From: Breviolum minutum Mf 1.05b.01
Taxonomy: Eukaryota > Sar > Dinophyceae > Suessiales > Symbiodiniaceae
Assembly (NCBI GenBank): GCA_000507305.1
Contig: DF240127.1
Coordinates: 62,001-126,000, forward strand
Direction: 5' to 3'
DNA: 64,000 bases
The notes beneath the pieces are model-generated. The model had not been told where the DNA came from. It made no database searches and saw only the letters and a program-made list of their open reading frames with translations. A program made the translations under genes and the position numbers. Below are positions 1-10,629 of this stretch, piece after piece. The stretch's first letter is position 1; every line of letters starts with the position of its first letter.

Positions 1-220
1 TTTGCCATGAGTTCAATCAACCAGTGCAATGCTATGTCACAAGGGTTTTGAAAACACTTCATTTATTTGGTGTTTTGTAATACATAAATAAATGCCAATC
101 AGTTTTGAAGCAAGAAAAGAGACACTGATGACTATCTTCGTCATGGTTTAGAAAAGCGGCTGTCACCATATGAGCGATAGATAGTTTATCCAACTATTAA
201 CATCTACTTACAAGGTTCAT

Positions 221-329
221 ATATGGGTGTTTCCTCAAATGGTGGTACCCCCAAAACACCCCAACATGATCATTTTAGTTGGACAACCCATGGTTGTTGG
301 GTACCACCATTTTAGGGAAACCCCCATAT
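221..329. repeat. Inverted-repeat element, family D copy 1
   Basis: The ends are near-perfect inverted repeats: ATATGGGTGTTTCCT on the left against AGGGAAACCCCCATAT on the right. Nested inside is a second complementary pair around TGGTGGTACCC and GGGTACCACCA. It is ~109 bp with no coding capacity, so it looks like a non-autonomous MITE-type element. Relatives lie at 9699-9806, 23914-24035 and 45889-45978. Confidence 0.75.
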
Positions 330-1113
330 GCTAGATGATTCGCAAGAATTTCTGAACCATCAAAAGTATGATTGAACCTACGGACCTGGAGTGATCGACA
401 GCCCCTTTTCAACAACAGAAATCTGCGGGGCATTGTTTGAGCTTCCCAAGCGTTTCAAGATTTTTTACCGGGGATGTGAGTTAATTACGGGATGAGCACG
501 AACAGTATTTGGCTGCAACAAAAACACGACTTTATATGTGCCAGGAAAGTGAGCAAATTCTTCGTTTCTAGCGTCAAATTTGCATTGTTAAAAATGGAAT
601 ATATACATATTTTGAAAATAAAGCAGTTACGTTCACCATTTTGCGGTGGCCCACCTCATGTATATCCCAAATGTCTTTTGTCACATTGTCCCAACTTCTT
701 CCACCAATGGCAATCGGGCGCCCGAAGCCGCCGCGGTGAACTTCTCTTTGTTCACCGGCGACGGACCGTGTTTTGTAATGGCCGGGGGAATAAATTGGGT
801 GCAAGCGTTTCCACTGATTTTGGTGGTTTAAAGGATGCAAGGAATATTTGTTGCTCTCTGATTTTTGTTTAAATGAATTTTTTAAACTACATGTTAGCAT
901 TGTTAGCCTCAGCAGTTGATTTTTTTTGTGTTACATAAGTATTCATAGGCATTTCATAAGTTATAACTTCAGGTACAATCCGGAGTTGCTCAGGTTGACT
1001 AGAGATCTATAGGCTATAGGTGTCTTGCTTTGGGCCTGCTAACTATGCCAACTTGTGACTTCCTGTACTCCGTACTCCCAAAACAATTGAGGGACGTTCA
1101 ATAAATGACCTTT
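330..1113. other. Non-coding stretch with one GC-rich patch
   Basis: Mostly AT-rich sequence with no feature. A GC-rich patch at about 690-790 is open in more than one frame on both strands and could be a small exon, but no frame or splice boundary is convincing. Confidence 0.3.
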
Positions 1114-1218
1114 TAGGTGGGTGGTGGTTTCAATTGTTTTTTAATATGTTCACCCCTATTTAGAGAAGATGAACCCATTTTGACTAATGTTTTTCAAAAG
1201 GGTTGAAACCACCAACTA
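1114..1218. repeat. Inverted-repeat element, family B copy 1
   Basis: It starts TAGGTGGGTGGTGGTTTCAA and ends TTGAAACCACCAACTA. The internal signature TTTTCACCCCTATTT...GAAGATGAACC recurs in every family B copy (2818, 15661, 16399, 29698, 33134, 33943, 44857). Length is ~105 bp, with no open reading frame of note. Confidence 0.75.
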
Positions 1219-1417
1219 TAGCTTTTTTTTGTTGGGTGGGGTAGATATGTTTTTTTTTGGCAAACTACCCAAGCTGTAGTGGGCGATTATTTCACAAGCC
1301 ATGGAGGATAATTGTGAACGCTGCTCCATTTTGGTTGGTAAATGATTTTTCAAATTTGGCCAGATGAAATGTACAATGATGATATGATGTCTTAGGGTAA
1401 AATTGCAGGAACTCATC

Positions 1418-1504
1418 CATGTATGGCATATTTTTCTACATTTACCATTAAAATCAACCAGATACAGGTAAATGTACCATTGACCATATACCATGGATCC
1501 TAAG
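1418..1504. repeat. Palindromic element, family C copy 1 (diverged)
   Basis: An imperfect palindrome built of the family C words: TTTACCATTAAAATCAACC in the middle, with TATACCATGGATCCTA at the right end. Better copies lie at 28966-29053 and 43862-43964. It overlaps the start of the candidate exon at 1493. Confidence 0.5.
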
Positions 1505-1654
1505 GAATACACACCACCAATCCCCCCAACTTACACGAATCCAACATCATTTTCGGAAGCAATCCACCTCCCACCGCGTTCAAGCAGAGTCATCACACTT
1601 CAATGGTTAGAGTCGGTCGGTGAAGCGGAGGCGCTACCGATAAGAGAGATAATT
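1493..1654 (+). CDS. Candidate exon, product not recognised
   Basis: Open reading frame from an ATG at 1493, proline/serine-rich at first, then the acidic run SVGEAEALPIREIIW. It ends at a plausible splice donor (TTTGG then GTAAGC, around 1654). A shorter version would start at an acceptor ATGGTTAG near 1611. A second exon-like island follows ~100 bases downstream. No domain recognised. The beginning lies inside a repeat, so the true start may be the internal acceptor. Confidence 0.35.
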
Positions 1655-1751
1655 TGGGTAAGCAGGAGCAGGCCAAGATGCCGATCTTGCATCAGAATTG
1701 CCCAGGGTTGTTCTGATCCAACCCAAAGAGACAGAAAGAGGTGATCATCAG

Positions 1752-1908
1752 GTGGAGCCTGGGAGTCCTGCCGATTCTGCAAAGCGTGGAGAGTTGCCCG
1801 AGCACTCGACCCGGCGGAACCGAGCCTCGGAGATAGCACCTTGAGATGCGCCGAGAGCCACCTCGATAGTTTTGATGGCTGCTCATCGAAATCGACAGAC
1901 ATTCCCAG
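1752..1908 (+). CDS. Candidate exon, product not recognised
   Basis: A GC-rich island flanked by an acceptor (ATCATCAG|GTGG at 1751) and a donor (CCCAG|GTGGTG at 1909). One frame is open across the whole island and holds CRFCKAW and FDGCSSKSTDIPR. A second frame is open for the first 30 codons. The island contrasts in composition with its AT-rich surroundings. Function unknown. Confidence 0.4.
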
Positions 1909-2817
1909 GTGGTGAGCACCTTTTGGAGGCCAGGTATACGTGAGAGTCGAAGTTTCGGGGGCTGAGAATGGGGCTGCCTGAAAGAGACCCCTAAATATTA
2001 ATAATTTCGTACAAATAAATGTATATCCCAAAGAAACTTCAGGCTTGAAAATCATCAGTGAGGAGTGCTGTATGCGCTAGTAGGGGTTTTTCCAAAAAGC
2101 ACTTCTTGATTGTGGTAAAAGTTGCAGTACGATTGTACCGCTCAAATAGGATGGTTGATGTTGCAAGCTGAGATCTTCAGGTTCCTCCCGTTTGGCACTG
2201 GAAAACTGCAGGTTTTTTTGACATTTAAACCCTAAGAATCCAGACCCCGGATCGAATAGGATTGATGGTCGAAAAATACCATCCCCAGGTCATAGGAATA
2301 TCCATGGGACCCCAAAACCACGAAAAACGAAGGTTTTGATCCATAGAAATATGGCTTATACCCCCTAAAAATGAGGGTTGTGGGTTCCCATGAGTATGGA
2401 TAGGGGTCCCATCCCTTTCTCAGCACATATCTGGATCTTCAGGGAAAGTCCATGAGGTCACCCGATTGCTGTACATCCTAAGGGACGAACTCTGTGGCTG
2501 GACTCTGGTCTCCTCAGAATCCCCGGTGATCAGTTCACCCTGGTTGGTCCAGTTATTTTACTGTATAGGGGATGAATAAGTATCCAGTTACATTGGGTTT
2601 ATGATAAGCCATCATAAGGATCACTAATATCAAACCAGTATCATGGAGTGTCACTGGTGGGTTTTAGATCACCACTCAATAACCAGCTCTTCATTATGTT
2701 GTTTGATAAATGGGAAGTTATTAATCCTCACTTTTCCGTTGAATCCATGGGACTGGGATACACAAATCCTGTATGCCCATCTTCAGTGATTTGGCCATGA
2801 TCCTGCAAATGTGTGGT
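1909..2817. other. Non-coding stretch with diverged repeats
   Basis: No coding frame is convincing. Around 2240-2430 an imperfect inverted structure pairs CATGGGACCCC-type and GGGGTCCCAT-type words. At 2587-2660 is a short element (TTTATGATAAGCC...CAAACCAGTAT) related to sequences at 7001-7075 and, reversed, at 24308-24353. Confidence 0.35.
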
Positions 2818-2927
2818 GAGTTGGTTTGGTTTCATGTAATGATCTCTTTTTAAATACAATTATACTTGGGGAACTGATTTATTTTGACCAATGGTTTTTC
2901 AAAAGGGGTGGCCCAACCACCAATTAG
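2818..2927. repeat. Inverted-repeat element, family B copy (diverged)
   Basis: Starts GAGTTGGTTTGGTTTCATG and ends GGCCCAACCACCAATTAG, with the central TTTTGACCAATGGTTTTTCAAAAG shared with the copy at 1114-1218. More diverged than the other family members. Confidence 0.5.
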
Positions 2928-4905
2928 TTTAACTTTGAAAGCGTGCTTTTTACGGAAATGCTTGGCCCACAGGTTCAAGACAGTGTTTGCTCTCAAGGAT
3001 GAATTCTCCAGACGTGCAATTTGTTCTACTGTAAAATGGGATCCCACATCCAACCTGATGCCATGAACTGTGTTTTTTCATGCATCATTGACAAACTTCA
3101 ATGACAAAACCCTTGGGTATCATCAAAATTCGGGCCCGGTCACACTTGGTGACTTCGGGTGGTCACACTGGGAGTCGACTTTTTTTATGACCCTTTTAAA
3201 GGGCCTTTTAGTTGCTCAAAACAGTTAAAGACCTTCCACTAAGTGGAAGTGCTTGGGCCAACAGATGATTTCTTAGTGAAGTGTTTGGGCCGTTTTATGT
3301 TGGAAAAAACTGTGGGTTTGGGGAATTAGTTTGGAACAACGTGCCGGGATATTGGCTGGAAGTTCGGAAATGGCTTGCCAGCCGGCTATGATCTGCAAAA
3401 TATGCCACGCAAGTTGCAAGGTATTTTACATTGTAAACATTTGACAAGTTTCGGGGTTCTTCTGGGGGCGGCATGAGAAGCTGACGCCTCTGGAATTTAA
3501 GAAAGGTGCATATCCAAAGTGGGGTTATACAATATATGTTGCATAGCGTATAGCCGTATTTTAAAGGAAATGTAACGTATTAGGTCCACACCATGATGAG
3601 GTTGGCACACATGCAAAATAACAAGGTGCTGTCAACAAGTTAAAACAACTTACGTTGAATGGAACGAAAGACGCCACAGTGTATCATTTTTCACTGGTTT
3701 GGAACTGAAGGGTGCATGAAAGGATGATATAATGACATGTATCATTAAGGATTAGTTCCGAAGTTGCCAGGTAGCTTCATTTCCGTCATAGCTACTGCCA
3801 TGCCACGAATGCAAGGAAAACCACCTAGTCATGCAAAAGCCTGATAAGCTCAAGCACCGGAAACCGTAGTCATAAGGTAAACATGTTTTTTTCCGTCACA
3901 TGTTCCCAATGACTTGTTCTCATTTCCGTGGTTTCAAGGTATCAGGGATTCAACTCATTTTACCTCATTTTTTTGGGAGATGAAATCTCGTGATTTTGTG
4001 CACTCCCTAGTCTTTTGCTTTACAATCCCAGTATATAATGACACAGAAAAGGATAACTAGCAAACACAGACACAAGAAACGTCGGTTGTTCCCGTTCGGC
4101 GTGATCTTTTTTGTTGTTGCTGCTGTTGTGGACATTTTTCAACAGTAGCTTGCTCAGGTTATGAGCACATTATAGCGACCAAACTGCCGTCTGGCTGGTC
4201 GAAAAATACGTAAACCCCCCGAAAATGCCCGAAACACTCAGGATTAGGAATTGTCTCATCATTTGCCCAGAATTAGGAAGAGATGTTTTTGTTTGTTCTT
4301 ACCAGCCCTTGCCGCAACTCGCCAAACAAAAAGGAGCGAAGACAACATGTTTTAAAACATACGTTTTTAGGACTCGAAAACCTGGTGATATGAAGGGTCC
4401 TCAGCGATTTTGGAGCAGGTAATGGATTTTGTTCAAAGGAAATCTTGACAGCACGCTCTGGGGCTTCCGTCTTTTCTTTAAGCAGAATTTACCTCTTGTT
4501 CACAGGGTAGGTATATTTGGTGAAACATGGCTTTCCTTTTAGGTTTTGCCTTCGTTTCAGGTATATGAACGTATTGTATCTTACTACATATACTTGAAGT
4601 ACCGGACGTCTTAGAGAAAGCCCATCTGGGTAATTTTTGTTTACCATCAAATTCAGAAGCAACCATAACAGGGAGCCGAATGATTTCGGAACCCTTAGCT
4701 GCCATCGCAGCTTGAGCCATGAAGTTATTTCCAGGCATCGATTCGGAGGCAAGGGGTCCCGAGTTTTCACAAAAAAAAACAATGGAAAATTGACAGTTTG
4801 AAATGCATACCCAGATGCTCAATGGGGGCGAAATTGTAAGATACCTCCAAAGGCGACTTCTTGTTTTTTTTTTCCGGATGTTCCAGCAAAATACCTTGGG
4901 ATTTA
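2928..4905. other. Long stretch with no feature recognised
   Basis: Nearly 2 kb of AT-rich sequence in which no frame on either strand reads like protein and no tandem or inverted repeat is obvious. Likely intron or intergenic sequence. Confidence 0.35.
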
Positions 4906-4985
4906 TAGGATCCATGGGACTGGTCGATTTACCTAAGTTCGGTTGACTTTTGCTGGGAAACGTAGGCAAATATACCATGAATGCA
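4906..4985. repeat. Palindromic element, family C copy
   Basis: Left end ATAGGATCCATGGGACTGG followed by TTTACCTA; right end TAGGCAAATATACCATGAA. This gives the family C inverted arrangement around a short AT-rich centre. Non-coding. Confidence 0.6.
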
Positions 4986-5394
4986 CCGTCCCATGAGGAA
5001 GTTTTACATGTAAAGTCAATTAGCCTATCATCTGAAGAATGGGCTGATTTAGGAAGATTCCTTTAGAAGACATACCGAACTCTTTGGATAGAGTTGAGCT
5101 AAGGGGCACAAGGACGACCTTATTTAGGAATCGGAATCACCGGTTTTAGTTGTTAGATGGCTTAAACGGAACTCTAGTAAGGTAAGATTTCAATTACATC
5201 TTAACCAACAAACCTTAACCGCAAATTCAACCTGATATCTTTCTGGGTCATGTATGGCCAGGAAACTGTCAACCATAGAGTTTCCAAATATTGGTGCATG
5301 AAGGAACTTTCCCAATCAAGGACCTGCCAATTTGGCTTCAGAGAGTTGTTACAAATTGCCCAGAGCTTTCAACAAAATCCGAGACCATACAAGC

Positions 5395-5506
5395 TGGTCC
5401 CTTACCAGTTATAAACGGAGTTATAGCACCTATAAATGGCCTTACAAATGGGTAACTGGGGTTATAACCCTACATCTGGGGGTTACTTGGTAGGGGCCCA
5501 CCTTGT
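5395..5506. repeat. Inverted-repeat element, family F copy 1
   Basis: Contains ACGGAGTTATAGCACCTATAAATGG and GGTAGGGGCCCACC. The reverse complement of 35484-35625 carries the same words in the same order, so the two loci are inverted copies of one ~110-145 bp element. Confidence 0.6.
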
Positions 5507-5871
5507 AGAGACACAAAAAAAAAACTCAGAAATGATGAGACCTGAATCTAAGTTGCTGAAGTTGTTGAAAAACCCTTAGCAGGTTGGTAATTTGTCATAG
5601 CCAGTGGGTACCCCTGCCTAAACCTCACATGTTTGACCAAAGTAGTTTCCCAAGCATCATTTCAGTGGCGATGTGTTAGTTCTAGGGAGTGTAGTTGGGG
5701 GTTAATGTTGGTGGTTTACTACTTTTTCTAGCATATATTCCATTCCAGATGCCTGATCCTTTTGGATGGGGCTGGACTCTTCATTCAACATGAACATCTC
5801 TGGAGAAGTTCTTTCTGACGGAAGGTCCTTGGCTTCAAGTTTTCCTTAAGCCCTACCTTTGGGGAAGATGT

Positions 5872-5992
5872 TCACCCTCCTTGAAACTCACATTTTTGGC
5901 ACCTGAAAATACGCCGAAACCCAAAAGGAAAGGATCGTTTTTCCAATCATCCATTTTCGGGTGCTACTCGTATGTTAGTTTCAGGGAGGGTA
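5872..5992. repeat. Inverted-repeat element, family A copy
   Basis: Left end TCACCCTCCTTGAAACTCACAT, right end ATGTTAGTTTCAGGGAGGGTA: clear terminal inverted repeats of family A. The centre is longer (121 bp overall) than in the 104-bp copies at 14357 and 32408. Confidence 0.75.
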
Positions 5993-7220
5993 TCTATTTC
6001 AGGTCGGTTCTACTAGATGATATTTGCATCCAATTTACATTCAATTGCACCCTTTATCCTTACAGATCCATTCATCTAGATATGCCCATATGACATCGTC
6101 AAGTACTGGTTACCATCTTCCAGTCGCGAGTACTTGGCCTTGCAAAACTAAACAGCATTTTCGCCATGAAAAGAGGCCAAGGGACCCAGAAAAGCTATCT
6201 TCCAACCACTATTTTTCGGGTACGAGACTAAGTTAGTCTCAGACATTTCCAGGGAGTGCAGTGCGTAGTGTTTCCAATTTTTTCATCAGCGATGAACCAA
6301 GATCCCTAGGACCCCCCCACACCCACAGATACATCATGCATCCATCGCTTATTTTTCTCGTGGTTTCAGGGGGAGATCGCCGTGGACACCAGTCCGTTGG
6401 GAATGTCAAGAGGGTTTTCAGTCTACAGGTGGAAATCTGAAAGTACCACTGCCACCACCCTCCCCAAAAAATAATAACCCTTCAGCAGAAATCAATTCAC
6501 GGCTTATATATAAGCCTCATTCGTTGCTGGTGTTTTTTTTTTCTGCTTCATAATCCCTATAGACATGCCTTCGCACCTCAGAACCTCAGAGAAGGTATTT
6601 TTGGACCCAACTTACCTAAGAACACCAAACCTGAGGGATTTGGATTGTAAAAGTAGGCACGCCAAGTGCGTAAATTTGGTAGACGTTTAGGGATTTCCTT
6701 AGTATCAAACAGCTCTTGTAAGAGATGCGCCAGGGTGGGGCCAGAAGCAGAGCAATGATTTTGCACATGTCCTCACTCAACTAAAGAACCCATATTTTGA
6801 TTTGATGAACGTATTGTTGATAAATGATCTAGATCTGTCTTTGATGTGAAAACTACATGTATGTAAATAATCTGTATGTAAATACAATAGAATTTCATAT
6901 CATCATACGATTATACAATGCTTAATATGTGACATATTGGATATATTACCGAGATATTTGAGCAATGAAAAACACCTTGAATGTTTATGGCATATAAGGG
7001 ATTATACTACCCAATCATATGCGGTCTTTGATAAACCACTATAAGGATCCCGAATAAACAACCAGTATAATGAAAAGTAAGAGGGTCTATTTTCGTGGCT
7101 CATTTGATTCTACCTTGACTCTCACGAGTCCCTGTTTTTCTTTGCGTTTGGGATTTTGCGAGAAAAAAAACTCTTTTACCGTAAAGAGGCAAAAAAAACA
7201 CAGGTACATCATGATTATAT
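5993..7220. other. Non-coding stretch with partial repeats
   Basis: A broken family A-like copy lies at about 6190-6260 and a short element at 7001-7075 (TTTGATAAACCACTATAAGGATCC). No exon-like island was found. 6840-6990 is AT-rich. Confidence 0.3.
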
Positions 7221-7343
7221 CACGCTGTGGGAGTTCCATGGAGTTTTGTTCGAGGTTCCTCCTGCCAAAGCACAGCTGTCGAGGTGGAGATGCAACTGAC
7301 CGATCGTGGAGCAACTGTCAAGGAAGGAGATGGTTTCCTATGA
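7221..7343 (+). CDS. Candidate exon, product not recognised
   Basis: A frame open from about 7221 to a TGA at 7341-7343 reads like soluble protein, especially VEVEMQLTDRGATVKEGDG. The second half follows an acceptor-like AAAGCACAG at 7274, and a donor-like GATG|GTTTCC lies near 7331. Codon composition differs from the AT-rich flanks. Family unknown. Confidence 0.4.
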   Translation, partial: HAVGVPWSFVRGSSCQSTAVEVEMQLTDRGATVKEGDGFL

Positions 7344-7504
7344 TAATTTTCTGATTGTAGATTCCCGCAAAAGGGCATGAACATAAAGCAAACTCTTAAT
7401 TTTTGGGTCACTTACACCCTGGAAGATTTACATGAGAGTTGAGCAAAAGGTCCATGAAAGGGGTTTCCTTTGCGTAAGCCTTTGGGTATGCAATTAACAG
7501 TCTC

Positions 7505-7830
7505 GGCTAAAGTTTTTTTCTGAAATGGCGAAAGAATTTTTTTTTCTGGCTAAAGTTTTGGCGAAAGTTCATGTACACATGTCCGAATTGCATTGTAGAT
7601 ATTTGTACTTAGTGTTCATCATGTCAATGTATATATATGTATCATTTTGTAAAAACTATTGGGGGATTTTTCGCGAAAGTTTGGCGAAAGTTTTTGCTAA
7701 AGCCTTGGNNNNNNNNNNNNNNNNNNNNNNNNNNNNNNNNNNNNNNNNNNNNNNNNNNNNNNNNNGGGGATTTTTCGCGAAAGTTTGGCGAAAGTTTTGC
7801 TAAAGCCTTGGCGAAAGACGACCTTCATTT
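7505..7830. repeat. GCGAAAG-rich tandem array interrupted by a gap
   Basis: A ~48-bp unit (GGGGATTTTTCGCGAAAG TTTGGCGAAAG...GCTAAAGCCTTGG, spaced here for reading) occurs just before and just after a run of N at 7709-7765. Shorter GGCGAAAG and GGCTAAAG copies precede it. The gap sits exactly where unit copies would collapse in assembly, so the true array is probably longer. Confidence 0.75.
7709..7765. other. Assembly gap (57 N)
   Basis: Unknown bases inside the tandem array. Translations across it are meaningless. Confidence 0.95.
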
Positions 7831-8029
7831 GAAGGCTAGGTGGCCTAAACTGTGGACTTGTTGTGTCAGAACTGACCGATGAAGGTGAGCAAGGACCAAC
7901 ATCTTAAAGCAGAACGTAAATGTTTAAGTGCAGCTGCCGCAGAATGAAGTGTGACGAGGGATCAGACGCCTGGAACAATTTGAGGATATCACACATCCAC
8001 GTTTTTCTTAAAAATTTTGGCCAACATGT

Positions 8030-8092
8030 GCCGCGAAAGAAAAATATGGAGTTCGCGAAAGTTCGGCGAAAGAAATTTTTTTTGGCGAAGAT
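8030..8092. repeat. Second cluster of GCGAAAG words
   Basis: GCCGCGAAAG, TTCGCGAAAG, TTCGGCGAAAG and TTTGGCGAAG occur within 60 bases, 200 bases downstream of the main array. A single related word lies near 15500 (TTCGCGAAAATTCAGG). Confidence 0.55.
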
Positions 8093-9520
8093 GACGTTTT
8101 CCAGATGAAAGAATTTAGAACAACCCTCACATGTTGAAGCCCAAACATGGAGGTTTGGTTCAGATGATTTTCCTTGAAACAAGCAGTGGTGATTTTGAGG
8201 AACCAGCCGTTAATTGTCAGGGGTGTAATGTTCAAGCTGAGAATGTACCATCCAGGGAACGATCACATATCCCACCATATAGGGAAAAATCATCAACTCA
8301 AAAGCAAATTTGAAAAGGGAACTTTTTTGGCTTCCAGGAGGGTAGGTGCCTTGGGATCTGTATCCTTGGTTTAGGTGTTCTTTAATATTACTTTGAATAG
8401 ATATGGTTCCGCGTAGTTTTTTTGGCACATGGATGTCAGTGACCCTCCCATCATGCACTTCCCTAGTGAGGGTTTGGGTGTATGGGAAGGTTATGGGAAT
8501 GGGATTTCGATCTTTCCATGATTTTTCATGTTGGGTCTGAAGACATCCAAGTCTTTTCCTTGTTTGAAAAGGTCAGCTTTGGCACTATGGATCCTTCCTG
8601 GGCGAGGCCCGGATCATCCAAGGTATGGAGAGCTGATGGTATCATCAACCTACAAACCCAGGGAACGTCGAAGTCCCGTGGTTTTTTTTAACGTGCACCC
8701 CCTTTTCTTTTTGTTATCGAAAGTGTTGAGGTAGGTGCAAAATTGAGGATATCATCAATTTCATCAACCTGGAAAAGAAGGAAAGTTGATGAAAGAGTTG
8801 TCGTTCTTGTTGACATTGTTGTTGGTTTTTCAATGGGAGGGTTATCCCTTCATTTTGTTTGGTATTGTCATATTATTAACTTTGATTTGTTTCCATTATC
8901 TGAGCAGCGACCAAAAGATACCTTGGTCATTTTCGGTTTGGGACCTTAAATGATGCGAATCCACTCGCAATGACTTTCATATTCTTGTAAAGGTGTTAGG
9001 AACTTTAATGAGAATTTGTATTTTTGTCAGGCAAAAATTATGTAAATTATGTGTTTTACGCATTCATGATAGATAGTTGGTTGTGAAGCTTTGGTCGTTT
9101 TACTACTATCCTTGGAAACTCCGTTATGGGGCAAATAATTCTCCATGTTTCTCACTCCATGATGAGCACAGGGTCGGTAAACACTTGCGAATGAGGGTTG
9201 AGCATTGGCGAAGTCTTGGTGTCAACAAAAAATTATTGAAAAAACACAGAAAGGAAACAATATTCAATGGGTGATTGCCAAAAAATCACAACATCTGTTT
9301 TTTTTACCAAAAATCAAACACATAGTAGATGATTTAGACAAAAAATTAACTCTTCAAGGTCAAGGAATGAGTTATGTAGATCATATTATGGGTATCATAT
9401 ATGTTCATTGAAATTCCCCCAGGGATCCAAACACCTTCAGACAATGGTAATGGATGGCAAATGCTTTACTCAGGAGGTGATTGGACACCCCAATCATCAT
9501 GTGAGACTGGATGCCTATGG
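8093..9520. other. Stretch with no convincing gene
   Basis: Several short open frames exist on both strands but none combines protein-like composition with splice-like boundaries. The piece at 8560-8660 is the most GC-rich. Confidence 0.3.
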
Positions 9521-9632
9521 ATGTCCATTGTACTTAGTAAATGGATTAAGTCACCCCCATATAAGTGTAGGTTGTTTACGTCCCGTAAATAGGTGAGTCA
9601 TAAACCAACTTACTAACTATATAGTTAGGATC
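9521..9632. repeat. Dispersed repeat, family I copy 1
   Basis: The words ACTTAGTAAATGGATTA, CCATATAAG, GTCCCGTAAATAGGT and AACTTACTAAC occur in the same order and spacing at 24553-24666. The ends, TTAGTAA and TTACTAA, are weakly inverted. Confidence 0.6.
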
Positions 9633-9698
9633 ATTTCCAGCAGGACATCCTAGTGGAAACTATAGTATTCAAATTAACCCAAGGTTTACTGTTACTCC

Positions 9699-9806
9699 AA
9701 TGGGGGTTTCGTAAAATGGTGGTACCCAACAGCCATGGGTTTTCCTAAGAAAATGATCATTTTGGGGTGTTTTGGGGGTACCACCATTTAAGGAAACACC
9801 CATATG
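9699..9806. repeat. Inverted-repeat element, family D copy 2
   Basis: Starts ATGGGGGTTTCGTAAAATGG and ends TAAGGAAACACCCATATG. The internal order (GGTACCCAACAGCCATGG, ATGATCATTTTGGGGTG, GGGGGTACCACC) is the reverse complement of copy 1 at 221-329. Confidence 0.75.
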
Positions 9807-9822
9807 TCCACCACTCGACCAG

Positions 9823-9963
9823 CAATCCGATGTCAGGCTTGGCCTTCCCACGTGCCATCTTCGTTCCTTCAGTCGCACAGTAGGATTTGGTGCTTTTATA
9901 ACACCTGCTTCACCGGGCGGGGACGGTGAACTGTGTGCTGCCAGGGTGACAGTGTGCATTTGA
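9823..9963 (+). CDS. Candidate exon, product not recognised
   Basis: A GC-rich island directly after a family D element. The frame from an acceptor-like CGACCAG (9822) reads SFSRTVGFGAFITPASPGGD and continues to a TGA at 9961-9963. A donor-like CCAGG|GTGACA lies near 9945. No family recognised. Confidence 0.35.
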   Translation, partial: QSDVRLGLPTCHLRSFSRTVGFGAFITPASPGGDGELCAARVTVCI

Positions 9964-10385
9964 TGAAAACACCGCCAGTTTTCACGGGTTTTATGAAATC
10001 ATTTCATTGAAAAAACTAACAGAGTTCAAGAATTTGAGGGTAGAATATGGGTAGAATACAGCACTCCTCTTCAATATCACAAACAAGCAGGGTCTCTTTG
10101 CTGCTCATGGTTCGTGAAACTATGATTCTTTTGGTTACTTGTAAAACAGATTCCTATACAAGTATGTTCAATTATCTTTTGTTTGTTCAAGGTGATTTTT
10201 ACTTTCTACCATGGCAAATCAACCAAGAAATTTCCACTTTGAGCAATATGTTTTATTTTTCCAACCACCAAACAGGCAAATCTAAGTCTTATTCACACAG
10301 ATTTTTGCTTTGATCTCTAAGTTTTTCATGATTTTGGTGGGATTTAATGGTTTATTGACATCATAGGCCCTTGTTTTCCATCCAG

Positions 10386-10511
10386 CTATGTTTCTCGGTG
10401 GCTTTCACCGCTAAAGCACCCAGGTTTAAAAGGCTGACGGCCGAAGAACGTGAGGGACTGGAGCAGATGAAGACCTCGCGGTTTGATAACAAGGACCTGA
10501 AACTAACATGA
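10386..10511 (+). CDS. Candidate exon, charged soluble segment
   Basis: After an acceptor CCATCCAG (ends 10385) one frame reads FTAKAPRFKRLTAEEREG and then QMKTSRFDNKDLK: strongly charged, helix-like sequence. The frame closes at 10509-10511. The last bases (CTGAAACTAACATGAC) match the left end of family A elements, so the real donor is probably just upstream. One of the better exon candidates. Function unknown. Confidence 0.5.
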   Translation, partial: LCFSVAFTAKAPRFKRLTAEEREGLEQMKTSRFDNKDLKLT

Positions 10512-10595
10512 CATACTGGTTGATGGTTCAGAAATCCAACTAACCAGTTGGTATGGTAAATATCCCATTATTTGCAGGGCTTTCATACATGTTCT

Positions 10596-10625
10596 GGTGG
10601 TGCAGGATTTCTTCCATCAACAGTA
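10596..10625. repeat. Half copy of family E element
   Basis: GGTGGTGCAGGATTTCTTCC followed by ATCAACAGTA is identical to the right end of the complete family E copy at 12129-12233. The matching left end is absent. Confidence 0.55.
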
Positions 10626-10629
10626 GACC

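Noticed and set aside
4478-4978. A 166-codon open frame on the - strand
   Set aside because: Its first part lies in a family C repeat and the rest has neither splice-like boundaries nor protein-like composition.
7525-7882. Open frames crossing the N run
   Set aside because: They contain unknown residues and consist of the GCGAAAG repeat.
8482-8734. Two overlapping + frames as an exon
   Set aside because: The frames conflict, there is no acceptor or donor, and composition matches the surroundings.
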